64,000 nucleotides of DNA from Pleomorphovibrio marinus (GTDB lineage Bacteria > Bacteroidota > Bacteroidia > Cytophagales > Cyclobacteriaceae). Position numbers and translations under genes: made by a program. Location: positions 930,001 to 994,000 of the forward strand of contig NZ_QCXY01000001.1 of assembly GCF_003347495.1 (NCBI RefSeq), written 5' to 3'. Below, in pieces: positions 1 to 7,816 of the stretch; the stretch's first letter is position 1; every line of letters starts with the position of its first letter. The notes beneath the pieces were generated by a model. It searched no databases and was not told the origin of the DNA. It was given only the letters and a program-made list of their open reading frames with translations.

Positions 1-172
1 TTTTTTGTTTTAGGTCATTCTCATAGGGCATCAGGTGGTAATCGGCCACAGGAAGTTGAATTTCGCAAAACCTGCAAATTTGATCTTCAAATCGATAGAG
101 ACTTCTTTTACATATCGAACAGGTATTCGGAAATACCAGTGCCAAAAAATCTTCCCATATTTTGAAACGCAT
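1..172 (-). CDS. comF: ComF family protein, N-terminal part (runs off the window)
   Basis: Read by hand on the minus strand: an ATG at 172 opens a frame that stays open to base 1, giving the first 57 residues. It begins MRFKIWEDFLALVFPNTC and contains a CxxC pair at residues 18-21 and a second at 33-36 (CRFC). This is the N-terminal zinc-ribbon-like segment of ComF/GntX-type phosphoribosyltransferase-fold proteins, which are linked to DNA uptake in competent bacteria but of unclear role elsewhere. The phosphoribosyltransferase domain lies outside the window. It is divergent from the gene at 269. The family call rests on the double CxxC and the LVFPNTC context. Confidence 0.72.
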   Translation of the reverse strand, partial: MRFKIWEDFLALVFPNTCSICKRSLYRFEDQICRFCEIQLPVADYHLMPYENDLKQK

Positions 173-214
173 ACAGAAAAAGGCTTGTTAGTTTACTGTG
201 CCGTCAATAACTGC

Positions 215-222
215 TATATTTG
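215..222 (+). promoter_or_regulatory. Candidate -7 box (TATATTTG) for the gene at 269
   Basis: TATATTTG matches the Bacteroidota -7 consensus TAnnTTTG and lies about 50 bases before the ATG, in the divergent gap after comF. A weak -33 partner, TTTA, sits at 192-195 with 19-nt spacing. No experimental support. Confidence 0.35.
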
Positions 223-268
223 TAGGTTATATTAAGTAATTTAGCATAAAGGTGTCAAATTGACAAAC

Positions 269-631
269 ATGTTCAAAAAAGACTTGGATTTAGAAATTCG
301 ATGGAATAAATTATGTGCGGGTCTGGGAGAGATGCTGGGTAAAAAACCCTCTGATTTAAATGCCGTACTGTTTATTATTGGAGTGCAGGAATTGGGTAAA
401 GGAAACTTGGCTTTCTCCAAAGAGGAAAAACAGGATTTGATGCACATAGCAGTTTGTAAGGTTCTTAGTTATTCAGGTTTTTATGAGCTGGGCTTTATAG
501 ACCAAGATGGATGGCCACATTGGAAATTAATCAAGGCACTGCCCCACTTAGACACCGTTGAGCAGGAAAAAATGCTTAAGCTTCACGTATTGGAATATTT
601 TGAAAAGGAATTTGAAACTGAGATCAATTAA
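269..631 (+). CDS. Conserved hypothetical protein
   Basis: A soluble protein of about 120 residues that I do not recognise as a named family. It has no signal peptide or membrane segment, is rich in Leu, Lys and Glu, and is probably all-helical. The ATG at 269 is preferred; an in-frame TTG at 260 would add three residues. Its stop codon directly abuts the ATG of exonuclease III at 632 with no gap, so the two are almost certainly co-transcribed and perhaps translationally coupled. It looks like one of the small Bacteroidota proteins kept beside xth, but its function is unknown. Confidence 0.6.
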   Translation: MFKKDLDLEIRWNKLCAGLGEMLGKKPSDLNAVLFIIGVQELGKGNLAFSKEEKQDLMHIAVCKVLSYSGFYELGFIDQDGWPHWKLIKALPHLDTVEQEKMLKLHVLEYFEKEFETEIN

Positions 632-1399
632 ATGAAACTAATCTCCTATAACGTCAATGGTATTCGTGCTGCTATGAAAAAGGGCTTTATGGAATGGCTT
701 GCGGAATCAGACCCTGATATAGTAGCTCTTCAAGAAGTAAAGTCAACTCTTGATCAAATTCCCTCGAACATATTTGAAGATTTGGGATACAAAGTTTACT
801 GGAATCCGGCGATAAAAAAAGGATACAGTGGGGTAGCCACCCTAAGTAAGGTAGAACCCAAAAATGTGTCTTATGGCATGGACAAAGAAAAATTTGATTC
901 TGAGGGACGTATGTTGCGTTTGGATTTTGATAAGTTTTCTTTTATCAATACCTACTTTCCATCAGGAACAACCGGAGAAATCAGACAAACTTTAAAATAT
1001 GAGTTTTTGGATGACATCTTTGAACTGAGCAAAGACTTGAACCAATCCTTGCCAGGCATTGTATGGAGTGGAGACTACAACATTTGTCACAAGCCAATAG
1101 ATATACATGACCCAATATCCAACAAGAAAAGCTCAGGTTTTTTACCAGAAGAAAGGGCCTGGATGGACAAGTTTACTTCCTCCGGCTTTGATGACAGCTT
1201 CAGGGTAATTCATCCAGAAGAACCCCATCAATATAGTTGGTGGAGTTATAGGGCAAATTCAAGGGCCAAGAATAAAGGTTGGAGAATTGACTATCATATG
1301 ACAAGCAACAACCTCAAGGAAAAAATTAAAGACTCACAAATATTGACAGATATTGTTCATTCTGACCATTGTCCAGTATTGCTGGAATTAATGGATTAG
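632..1399 (+). CDS. xth: Exodeoxyribonuclease III (AP endonuclease)
   Basis: Mg-dependent AP endonuclease/3'-5' exonuclease of the EEP (exonuclease-endonuclease-phosphatase) fold, acting in base-excision repair. The 255 residues match the ExoA/Xth family length. Visible motifs in order are SYNVNGIRAA at residue 5 (metal/phosphate Asn), LQEVK near 35 (catalytic Glu), WSGDYNICH near 146 (Asp/Asn active site), RIDYHMTS near 223, and the terminal HSDHCPV with the catalytic Asp-His. All the key residues appear present, so it should be active. It starts exactly where the preceding gene stops. The family is certain; the exact name (exoA or xth) is a matter of convention. Confidence 0.93.
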   Translation: MKLISYNVNGIRAAMKKGFMEWLAESDPDIVALQEVKSTLDQIPSNIFEDLGYKVYWNPAIKKGYSGVATLSKVEPKNVSYGMDKEKFDSEGRMLRLDFDKFSFINTYFPSGTTGEIRQTLKYEFLDDIFELSKDLNQSLPGIVWSGDYNICHKPIDIHDPISNKKSSGFLPEERAWMDKFTSSGFDDSFRVIHPEEPHQYSWWSYRANSRAKNKGWRIDYHMTSNNLKEKIKDSQILTDIVHSDHCPVLLELMD

Positions 1400-1441
1400 A
1401 TGGAATATTAAATATTTTCACCATATAAGGAAAAAATCCTA

Positions 1442-1843
1442 ATGAAATCAATCAAAATTTCTATTCCATCATTAATTGAAAATATAACCATAATTGAAAG
1501 CTTCATTGACAATGCAAAGGAAAAGTTTCAAATCAATGATGACATATATGGTAATATCATGATTTCAGTTACAGAATGTGTCAGTAATGCCATCATTCAC
1601 GGTAACAAGGAAAACAGTAAGAAGCCCGTAAACATTGAACTCAAATTTTTGGATAACCAAATTAAGTTCATCATTGAGGATCAAGGAGCAGGATATGATT
1701 TCCAACATCTAGAAGATCCCACATCTCCACAAAACCTGGAGAAATCGGGAGGGAGGGGAGTATTCATTATGAAACACCTTTGTGATGAAATTGAGTTCGA
1801 AGACGATGGCAGAAAAACCATACTTACTTTTTACATGAACTAA
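1442..1843 (+). CDS. RsbW-like anti-sigma factor / serine-protein kinase ATPase domain
   Basis: A 133-residue stand-alone GHKL ATPase domain of the RsbW/SpoIIAB type. The N box is ECVSNAIIHGN near residue 42, the G1 box is DQGAGYD near 80, and the G2 box is GGRGVFIMK near 102. Such proteins bind and phosphorylate an anti-sigma-factor antagonist, or sequester a sigma factor. No partner STAS-domain gene is adjacent; in Bacteroidota this gene is often solitary next to ybeY, so the partner is probably encoded elsewhere. ybeY follows after 2 bases, suggesting one transcript. The fold is secure; the regulatory target is unknown. Confidence 0.85.
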   Translation: MKSIKISIPSLIENITIIESFIDNAKEKFQINDDIYGNIMISVTECVSNAIIHGNKENSKKPVNIELKFLDNQIKFIIEDQGAGYDFQHLEDPTSPQNLEKSGGRGVFIMKHLCDEIEFEDDGRKTILTFYMN

Positions 1844-1845
1844 TA

Positions 1846-2268
1846 ATGCCAATCAGGTTCTTTACGGAAGACATTGAATTTAGCCTTCCCCAAAAAAGAA
1901 AGCACCAGAAGTGGGTAGCCGAAATTATCAGGGAAAAGAATTTAAATGTTGGTGAAATCAATTATGTGTTTTGTTCGGACAAATACCTCCATGAAGTAAA
2001 CCTAGAATACTTGAATCACGACAACTACACGGATATTATCACTTTTGACCAAAGCGAATCAGAAAAAGAAATATCCGGGGATGTCTTTATTAGTATAGAC
2101 CGGGTAAAGGAAAATGCCGAACTACAAAATGTAGCTTTTATTGAAGAATTACGAAGGGTTCTTTCTCATGGTCTCCTCCATCTTATGGGTTACAAGGACA
2201 AAACCAAAACCGAATCTAACCAAATGCGGGAACAAGAAAACGCCGCACTTGTAAAATTCATTAATTAA
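1846..2268 (+). CDS. ybeY: Endoribonuclease YbeY (16S rRNA maturation)
   Basis: A 140-residue single-domain metalloprotein needed for 16S rRNA 3'-end processing and ribosome quality control. The signature region near residue 108 reads SHGLLHLMGYKDKT. The first two metal-binding histidines are present. The third ligand of the classical HGxLHLxGYDH motif is not a His here; the region reads KDK, so Asp may serve. From memory this variant is common in Bacteroidota, so I do not read it as inactivation. The gene overlaps no neighbour and is followed by the paired parS sites and mnmG. Confidence 0.9.
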   Translation: MPIRFFTEDIEFSLPQKRKHQKWVAEIIREKNLNVGEINYVFCSDKYLHEVNLEYLNHDNYTDIITFDQSESEKEISGDVFISIDRVKENAELQNVAFIEELRRVLSHGLLHLMGYKDKTKTESNQMREQENAALVKFIN

Positions 2269-2275
2269 CAAAAAG

Positions 2276-2291
2276 TGTTCCACGTGGAACA
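2276..2291. promoter_or_regulatory. parS: parS centromere site 1
   Basis: TGTTCCACGTGGAACA is a perfect 16-bp palindrome, 18 bp if the flanking G and C are counted. It matches the near-universal ParB-binding parS consensus (TGTTtCACGTGaAACA type, with the CC/GG variant seen in several phyla). It lies in the ybeY-mnmG gap, and a second identical copy follows 45 bp downstream. ParB loading here would organise the origin region for segregation. parB itself is not in the window. Confidence 0.9.
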
Positions 2292-2320
2292 CCATGAAAG
2301 AACCAATTGAACATTAAAGG

Positions 2321-2336
2321 TGTTCCACGTGGAACA
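2321..2336. promoter_or_regulatory. parS: parS centromere site 2
   Basis: A second exact copy of the 16-bp palindrome TGTTCCACGTGGAACA, 17 bases before the mnmG ATG. Two identical perfect sites within 61 bp are very unlikely by chance. Being so close to the mnmG start, ParB occupancy could also affect mnmG transcription; this is inference. Confidence 0.9.
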
Positions 2337-2352
2337 GTAAGATTTAAAAATT

Positions 2353-4218
2353 ATGTTTGATACATACGATGTGATCGTAGTAGGCGCAGGCCATGCAGGC
2401 TGTGAAGCAGCACATGCGGCAGCAGAAATGGGTTCAAGGGTTCTCCTTTGTACCATGAACATGAACACCATAGCACAAATGTCCTGCAATCCTGCAATGG
2501 GGGGAGTAGCAAAAGGACAAATTATAAGGGAAATCGATGCGTTAGGAGGAAAGTCAGGGATAATTTCAGATAAATCCATGATACAATTCCGAATGCTAAA
2601 CCGGTCAAAAGGCCCAGCAATGTGGTCGCCTAGAACACAAAATGACCGAATGAGATTTGCGGAAGATTGGCGTCTCACTTTAGAAAATACCCCGAATGTG
2701 GACTTTTGGCAAGAAATGGTAAATGGGCTAATCATTAAAAATGGAGAAGTAAAGGGAGTACGAACAGGATTAGGATTAGAAATTCCAGGAAGATCAGTGG
2801 TTTTGACTAATGGTACCTTCTTAAACGGAATTATCCATATTGGGGAAAAGCAATTTGGCGGAGGTAGGACAGGAGAATCAGCAGCGAAAGGAATAACCGA
2901 ACAACTGATTAAAGTCGGCTTTGAGTCAGGCAGAATGAAAACCGGAACTCCTCCAAGGGTGGACGGAAGATCCTTGGACTACAGCAAAATGGAAATTCAG
3001 TTTGGTGACGAAAGACCCGGTAAATTTTCATACAGCAATGAAACCAAACCCCTAGAACAACAAAAAAATTGCTGGATTACCTATACAAATAAATCTGTAC
3101 ATGAAACCTTAGAAACAGGTTTTGACAGATCACCAATGTTCAATGGAAGAATCCAAGGCCTAGGACCAAGATATTGTCCATCCATAGAGGATAAAATCAA
3201 TAGGTTTGCTGAAAGGGACAGGCATCAAATCTTTGTGGAGCCGGAGGGATGGAATACAGTAGAAATCTATGTAAACGGGTTTTCTACATCTCTGCCAGAA
3301 GACGTGCAGCTTAAGGCATTAAGAAAAATAGAAGGATTTGAAAATGCGAAAATGTTCAGGCCTGGATATGCTATTGAATACGATTTCTTTCAGCCTACAC
3401 AACTAAAAGCAACATTAGAGACAAAACTAATAAAGAACCTGTTTTTTGCAGGACAAATCAATGGGACTACAGGTTATGAAGAGGCAGCATCCCAGGGTTT
3501 GATGGCTGGAATAAATGCCCATCAAAATACACGCGATAAATCACCGTTTATTCTTAACAGGTCTGATGCATATATAGGAGTTCTAATAGATGACCTCATC
3601 AATAAAGGTACAGAGGAACCATACAGAATGTTTACTTCAAGGGCTGAATTCAGATTACTATTAAGGCAGGACAACGCAGATTTAAGACTTACCCCACTTG
3701 GAAACAGCATAGGCCTAGCTCACGAATCAAGAGTAATGAAAGTAAAAAAGAAAGAGGAAGAAACATCCAAGATTATCGAATTACTAGATCAAATTAAACT
3801 AGATCCGGAATATGCTAATCCATATCTTATGTCATTAGAAACAGCTCCAATTAAAGAAAAAACAATTTTATCAAAGTTAGTAAAAAGACCGAATTTCGGA
3901 ATAAAGAACCTAATACAAATAAGCCCTGAACTTGAGAAAGCCTTGTCTGCACTAAGCATAGACGCACAAGAGCAGGCAGAAATACAGATTAAATACGAAA
4001 GCTATATTACCAAGGAAAAACAAATGGCGGATAAAATCAACCATTTGGAAGGCTATAGAATACCGCAAAGCTTTAACTATGAGATCGTAAAAGCGCTTTC
4101 TGCAGAAGGTAAGCAAAAATTAAACAAGATTAGACCAGAAACACTAGGTCAAGCCTCAAGAATCAGCGGAGTATCTCCAGCAGACTTATCCATACTGACC
4201 GTTTATTTAGGGAAATAA
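2353..4218 (+). CDS. mnmG: tRNA uridine-5-carboxymethylaminomethyl modification enzyme MnmG (GidA)
   Basis: FAD enzyme that, with MnmE, installs the cmnm5 group on wobble U34 of tRNAs. The 621 residues match the family length. The N-terminal dinucleotide-binding motif VGAGHAGCEAA lies near residue 11. Family signatures GGxAKG (GGVAKGQI), RMLNxSKGPAMWSPR and GPRYCPSIEDKI follow, with the catalytic-region cysteine in the last. The C-terminal helical MnmE-binding part ends normally. A position beside parS sites and near a candidate origin fits the historical name (glucose-inhibited division), since gidA often sits near oriC. The methyltransferase gene begins 3 bases after the stop. Confidence 0.97.
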   Translation: MFDTYDVIVVGAGHAGCEAAHAAAEMGSRVLLCTMNMNTIAQMSCNPAMGGVAKGQIIREIDALGGKSGIISDKSMIQFRMLNRSKGPAMWSPRTQNDRMRFAEDWRLTLENTPNVDFWQEMVNGLIIKNGEVKGVRTGLGLEIPGRSVVLTNGTFLNGIIHIGEKQFGGGRTGESAAKGITEQLIKVGFESGRMKTGTPPRVDGRSLDYSKMEIQFGDERPGKFSYSNETKPLEQQKNCWITYTNKSVHETLETGFDRSPMFNGRIQGLGPRYCPSIEDKINRFAERDRHQIFVEPEGWNTVEIYVNGFSTSLPEDVQLKALRKIEGFENAKMFRPGYAIEYDFFQPTQLKATLETKLIKNLFFAGQINGTTGYEEAASQGLMAGINAHQNTRDKSPFILNRSDAYIGVLIDDLINKGTEEPYRMFTSRAEFRLLLRQDNADLRLTPLGNSIGLAHESRVMKVKKKEEETSKIIELLDQIKLDPEYANPYLMSLETAPIKEKTILSKLVKRPNFGIKNLIQISPELEKALSALSIDAQEQAEIQIKYESYITKEKQMADKINHLEGYRIPQSFNYEIVKALSAEGKQKLNKIRPETLGQASRISGVSPADLSILTVYLGK

Positions 4219-4221
4219 CAT

Positions 4222-5103
4222 ATGTACGAAAAATTGAATAAATGTCCCTTATGTAAAGAGGGAGGTTTTTCGAATGCCATGATTATAGAAGATCATGCAA
4301 TATCAAAAGAATCATTTACAATATGCAAATGCGAGAATTGTAACCTCTTGTTCACAAATCCAAGACCGGACGAAAAGAACATACACCACTACTATGAGTC
4401 TCCAAACTATATCTCTCACAGTAATAAAACAAATGGATGGATAGACTTAATCTACAAATCTGTCAGAAGATATACGATCCGTCAAAAACTGCTTTGGCTT
4501 AAAAAATTCCACCCTAAAAAAGGACGCTTATTAGATTATGGATGTGGGACTGGAAATTTATTGAAAGAGGCCAAAAAAGACAAATGGATTACAATTGGTA
4601 TTGAACCAAATCAAAAGGCAAGAGAAATAGCCATACAAAAGGAACTAGATGTAAGAACCAATTTAGTTGAAATTCAAAAAGAAAAGAAATTTGACGTGAT
4701 CTCTCTCTTTCACGTGTTAGAACATGTGCACAACCTAGACAATACTATAAAGCAATTATTGGACAGGTTAAAAAAGAGGGGTATCCTATTTATTGCGGTT
4801 CCAAATCATGAGTCCCATGACAGAAAACATTTTGAAAACTACTGGGCATCTTATGATATTCCTAGACACCTCTACCACTTTGAAAATTCATCCATGGAAT
4901 ATCTAGCTAACAAATATAAGTTAAAGATCAAAGACAGAATACCTATGCTTTTTGATAGTTATTATATCAGTCTATTGTCAGATAAATATCAAAAAGACAA
5001 CTCTAATCCGATTTCCTCGTTTTTTAAAGGATTAAAATTTAATAAAAAAGCAAAATCTGATGGTAATTACTCCAGCATCGTATACGTATTAAAAAAACAA
5101 TGA
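4222..5103 (+). CDS. Class I SAM-dependent methyltransferase with N-terminal zinc ribbon
   Basis: A 293-residue methyltransferase of unknown substrate. A CPLC...CENC pair (residues 8-11 and about 38-41) forms a probable zinc ribbon. The SAM-binding motif LLDYGCGTGNLL lies near residue 97, and a LFHVLEHVHN motif typical of Methyltransf_23 proteins near 155. Zinc-ribbon methyltransferases of this type often act in polysaccharide or lipid modification, but nothing here fixes the substrate. The ATG overlaps nothing upstream, and its stop overlaps the next ATG (ATGA), indicating an operon with the lipoprotein that follows. Confidence 0.82.
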   Translation: MYEKLNKCPLCKEGGFSNAMIIEDHAISKESFTICKCENCNLLFTNPRPDEKNIHHYYESPNYISHSNKTNGWIDLIYKSVRRYTIRQKLLWLKKFHPKKGRLLDYGCGTGNLLKEAKKDKWITIGIEPNQKAREIAIQKELDVRTNLVEIQKEKKFDVISLFHVLEHVHNLDNTIKQLLDRLKKRGILFIAVPNHESHDRKHFENYWASYDIPRHLYHFENSSMEYLANKYKLKIKDRIPMLFDSYYISLLSDKYQKDNSNPISSFFKGLKFNKKAKSDGNYSSIVYVLKKQ

Positions 5104-6854
5104 AGCAGTATTTAGCATCAATTTTGGTAATAGCAACATGTTTAGGAATACTTTCATGTGCGAAGCAAAGTAGTCCAATGGGAGGGCCTAAAGACGAAGC
5201 ACCTCCAGAATTGGTTACCCTAGATCCCAAAAATGAAACTACAAATATAAGCCCCTCTGAAATATCCCTGACATTTAATGAATTTGTAAAGTTAGAAAAC
5301 CCTAACAAGCAAATTATTATTACACCAAAAATCAACGTGGACGAGGTTGAATTTCTTGCTACCAGGAATCGAGTCAACATCAAACTTAACCAGGAATTGG
5401 AGGAAAACACAACCTATGTGTTTAACTTCCAAAAAAGCATTCAGGATATAACCGAAAGCAATCCTATAGAGAACCTAAAATTAGTGTTTTCTACAGGGGA
5501 TGAAATAGACAGCCTAAAAGTAAGTGGAAAAATTGCATATATTTTTCCCCCAAAAGAAAAGGAAATCAAGGATGTATTAGTTGGTCTTTACGAAGATGCA
5601 GATACTACTGACCTATTTACAGCTCCACCCTACTATATTGCACAAACGGATACCGCTGGTAATTTTGAAATAACAAACATTAAAGCGGGAAGATATAGAG
5701 TTTATGCATGGTACGATGACAATAATTCCTTAAAAGCAGAATACAAAACAGAGCCATACGGATTTTTAGAAGAACCATTGGATGTTTATGAAGATGTAGA
5801 TAATATTCATATTAACCTTTTTAAAGGAGATCTTTCGGAATTGAAAATTAACAGAACAGGAACGACAGGAACAAACTTTGACATAATATTGAGTAAACCT
5901 CCTCTAGAATATGAAATAATTCACGAGGATATCAATGAAAAAATGTACTACAGACTGTCGGATAAAAACCTAAGACTCTACCATACTTCCCTTAGAGAAG
6001 ACAGTACAGAAGTTAATTTGAGAATTAGGGATTCCGTTGGATTTAGCATAGATACAACCCTTTATGCCAAATTTATGGAAAGCGATAGAAAAAAAGAAGA
6101 GTTGGAAATAAGTACAAACAGTGGAAAGTCATTCTTGAAAACTATTCGCTCAGAATGGAAATTGAACAAACCCTTAAAATCCCTAAATTATGATTCCCTT
6201 TTAATTAAGTATGACACAGCAGGTATTATTCAAATTAAACCGGAAAACGTTTATTTAACGGACAGTTTAAAAAGAACAAAATTTATAATAGAAATCGAAA
6301 TACCGGACAGTCTCAAATTTGAAACTTACAAAGTATATGTAGGGGATTCCACTATCCAAGATATTGAGGAAGTATACAACAAGGATAAGATAGAGGCAAA
6401 TTACAAAAAACTCAAAGAAGACAGATTAGCGGATGGGCTGTCAGGAAAAATTAATACAGAAGAAAATCCAATAATATTACAGCTTCTTAATAAAAATGGC
6501 GAAATTTTACAGGAAAAATATATAACTGAAGGGAATAGTTTTATTTTTGACAGAATTGAGGCAAGTGAGTACAGATTGAGAGCCATAATTGATAGGAATA
6601 AGAACAGAAGATGGGATACTGGTAATTATTACGAGAAAAGGCAACCGGAACCTGTATATTTTTTCTACGATAGTGAAAACAAGTCCCAAGAAATAATGTT
6701 GAGAGGAGGATGGACATTAACCGACTTGTTAATAGACACAAGAAGGGATACAGGAATATATGGTAAACCCAAAGAGGATCAACCCATTGACGATGAAATT
6801 AAATTGGAATGGCCGGAGATCACGGAAAAGGATTTGGCAGCCTTAAATCCTTAA
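5100..6854 (+). CDS. Ig-like (Big_5/SbsA-type) domain lipoprotein
   Basis: A 584-residue predicted outer-membrane or periplasmic lipoprotein. The signal peptide ends in a lipobox (GILSC, Cys at about 20), followed by KQSSPMGGPKDEAPPELV, the typical opening of the Bacteroidota family that carries a bacterial Ig-like domain (residues about 37-110, LTFNEFVKLENPN). A transthyretin-like beta segment follows around 125-215. The rest is beta-rich with no enzymatic motif. It overlaps the methyltransferase stop by 4 bases. Its role is probably envelope-structural; the precise function is unknown. The candidate origin region follows directly. Confidence 0.75.
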   Translation: MKQYLASILVIATCLGILSCAKQSSPMGGPKDEAPPELVTLDPKNETTNISPSEISLTFNEFVKLENPNKQIIITPKINVDEVEFLATRNRVNIKLNQELEENTTYVFNFQKSIQDITESNPIENLKLVFSTGDEIDSLKVSGKIAYIFPPKEKEIKDVLVGLYEDADTTDLFTAPPYYIAQTDTAGNFEITNIKAGRYRVYAWYDDNNSLKAEYKTEPYGFLEEPLDVYEDVDNIHINLFKGDLSELKINRTGTTGTNFDIILSKPPLEYEIIHEDINEKMYYRLSDKNLRLYHTSLREDSTEVNLRIRDSVGFSIDTTLYAKFMESDRKKEELEISTNSGKSFLKTIRSEWKLNKPLKSLNYDSLLIKYDTAGIIQIKPENVYLTDSLKRTKFIIEIEIPDSLKFETYKVYVGDSTIQDIEEVYNKDKIEANYKKLKEDRLADGLSGKINTEENPIILQLLNKNGEILQEKYITEGNSFIFDRIEASEYRLRAIIDRNKNRRWDTGNYYEKRQPEPVYFFYDSENKSQEIMLRGGWTLTDLLIDTRRDTGIYGKPKEDQPIDDEIKLEWPEITEKDLAALNP

Positions 6855-7371
6855 CGCAAATGTGATTCTAATGTGAATAAGTCATGAAATCCATGTAACA
6901 ACTTCTGAGTAATGCACATCAAAAAAAGACAAAATCAGGTACCTGAAAAACGTGGGGATATCTCCTCAGTTATCCTCATGGATAAACAAAAATGTTAACA
7001 GTAAATTTCCCACAATAAGATTAACCCAGGTATCCACACAAAAGTAATAGGATTAAATAACCAGCTGTTTCTCAACGGATCAATTCAATCAAAATGGTGG
7101 ATAACTTGAGGATACACAGGTATTAATAGAACAAAGAATTGTGTAAAAATGAAACTTGAATAATTTTCAACATATCCACACTATAATAACTGTAACCATT
7201 TTTTATTTAATAAAGACAAAATAATTAATAGGATGTGGGTAACTTCTCTAGAAGGTCGTCCTATAAGATGGAGAATAATTTTTTTGTAAATTTTTTTGAA
7301 AAATTAGTATGCATGCATAATTTTTGTGAGATTATTCAGCTAGTTTTCTATGGAATGCGTACTTATAGGAT
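6855..7371. other. oriC: Candidate chromosomal replication origin (oriC)
   Basis: A 517-bp AT-rich block with no credible gene. It contains a cluster of DnaA-box-like 9-mers (consensus TTATNCACA): an exact TGTGAATAA at 6872-6880, and single-mismatch copies at 6970-6978 (TTATCCTCA), 7030-7038 (GTATCCACA), 7096-7104 (GGTGGATAA), 7172-7180 (ATATCCACA) and 7234-7242 (TGTGGGTAA). Further 7/9 matches occur at 6977-6985 and 7107-7115. A T/A-rich stretch at 7271-7330 could be the unwinding element. Two parS sites lie 4.5 kb upstream. No dnaA gene is nearby, which does not argue against this in Bacteroidota. Flanking genes all read the same way, so there is no strand switch in support. Confidence 0.7.
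7308..7319. promoter_or_regulatory. Perfect palindrome, candidate MarR operator
   Basis: TATGCATGCATA is a perfect 12-bp inverted repeat centred about 58 bases before the ATG of the MarR-family gene. MarR proteins typically bind such palindromes near their own promoter, so it is a candidate operator for the fatty-acid operon. It could equally be part of the origin. No other copy was noticed in the window. Confidence 0.4.
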
Positions 7372-7815
7372 ATGAGTAAGGAAGAGACCTTTGATTATCA
7401 AATCAAACACTGCTGGCATGCCATTTCCAGGATGTACAACCAAGTTGCTCATGGAGAAGGAATAACTACATCCATGGGTTTCGTTTTGATAAACATCAAC
7501 TCCAAAGAGGGAACCCCTGCAACCAAAATTGCTCCAATGATGGGACTTGAATCCAGAAGTCTAACCCGAATGTTAAAAAGTATGGAAGAAAAAGGTCTTA
7601 TTCATAGAAAACCAGATCAAATGGACAAGAGGTCAGTAAGGATTCTCCTTACTGAGGAAGGCAAGCAAAAGAGATCAATAGCTATAAAAACAATAAAGCA
7701 ATTCAACGAAAAAATACAGGCAGTATTAACCGCTCAAGAAGTTAATAACTTCTACACTATTTTTGAAAAGATAAATTTAGTCATAAAGCAACATAACCGC
7801 ATAAACCAACCATAA
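7372..7815 (+). CDS. MarR-family transcriptional regulator of the fatty-acid oxidation operon
   Basis: A 147-residue winged-helix repressor-type protein. The DNA-binding core lies at about residues 50-110: TKIAPMMGLESRSLTRMLKSMEEKGLIHRKPDQMDKRSVRI, quoted here only as its family pattern (recognition helix around SRSLTRML, wing around DKRSVRI). It is the first gene of a four-gene plus-strand operon and is separated from the hydroxyacyl-CoA dehydrogenase by one base. By position it probably senses an acyl-CoA or fatty acid and represses the operon; ligand and operator are inferred only. A palindrome at 7308-7319 lies upstream. Confidence 0.85.
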   Translation: MSKEETFDYQIKHCWHAISRMYNQVAHGEGITTSMGFVLININSKEGTPATKIAPMMGLESRSLTRMLKSMEEKGLIHRKPDQMDKRSVRILLTEEGKQKRSIAIKTIKQFNEKIQAVLTAQEVNNFYTIFEKINLVIKQHNRINQP

Positions 7816-7816
7816 G

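Noticed and set aside
35-235. A 66-codon plus-strand open frame
   Set aside because: It overlaps the ComF N-terminus on the other strand, which has recognisable CxxC motifs; this frame has none.
1846-2268. YbeY considered inactivated because the third metal His is missing
   Set aside because: The KDK form appears lineage-typical from memory and the rest of the protein is intact.
2265-2735. A 156-codon minus-strand frame over the parS sites and mnmG start
   Set aside because: Antisense shadow of mnmG, which is unambiguous.
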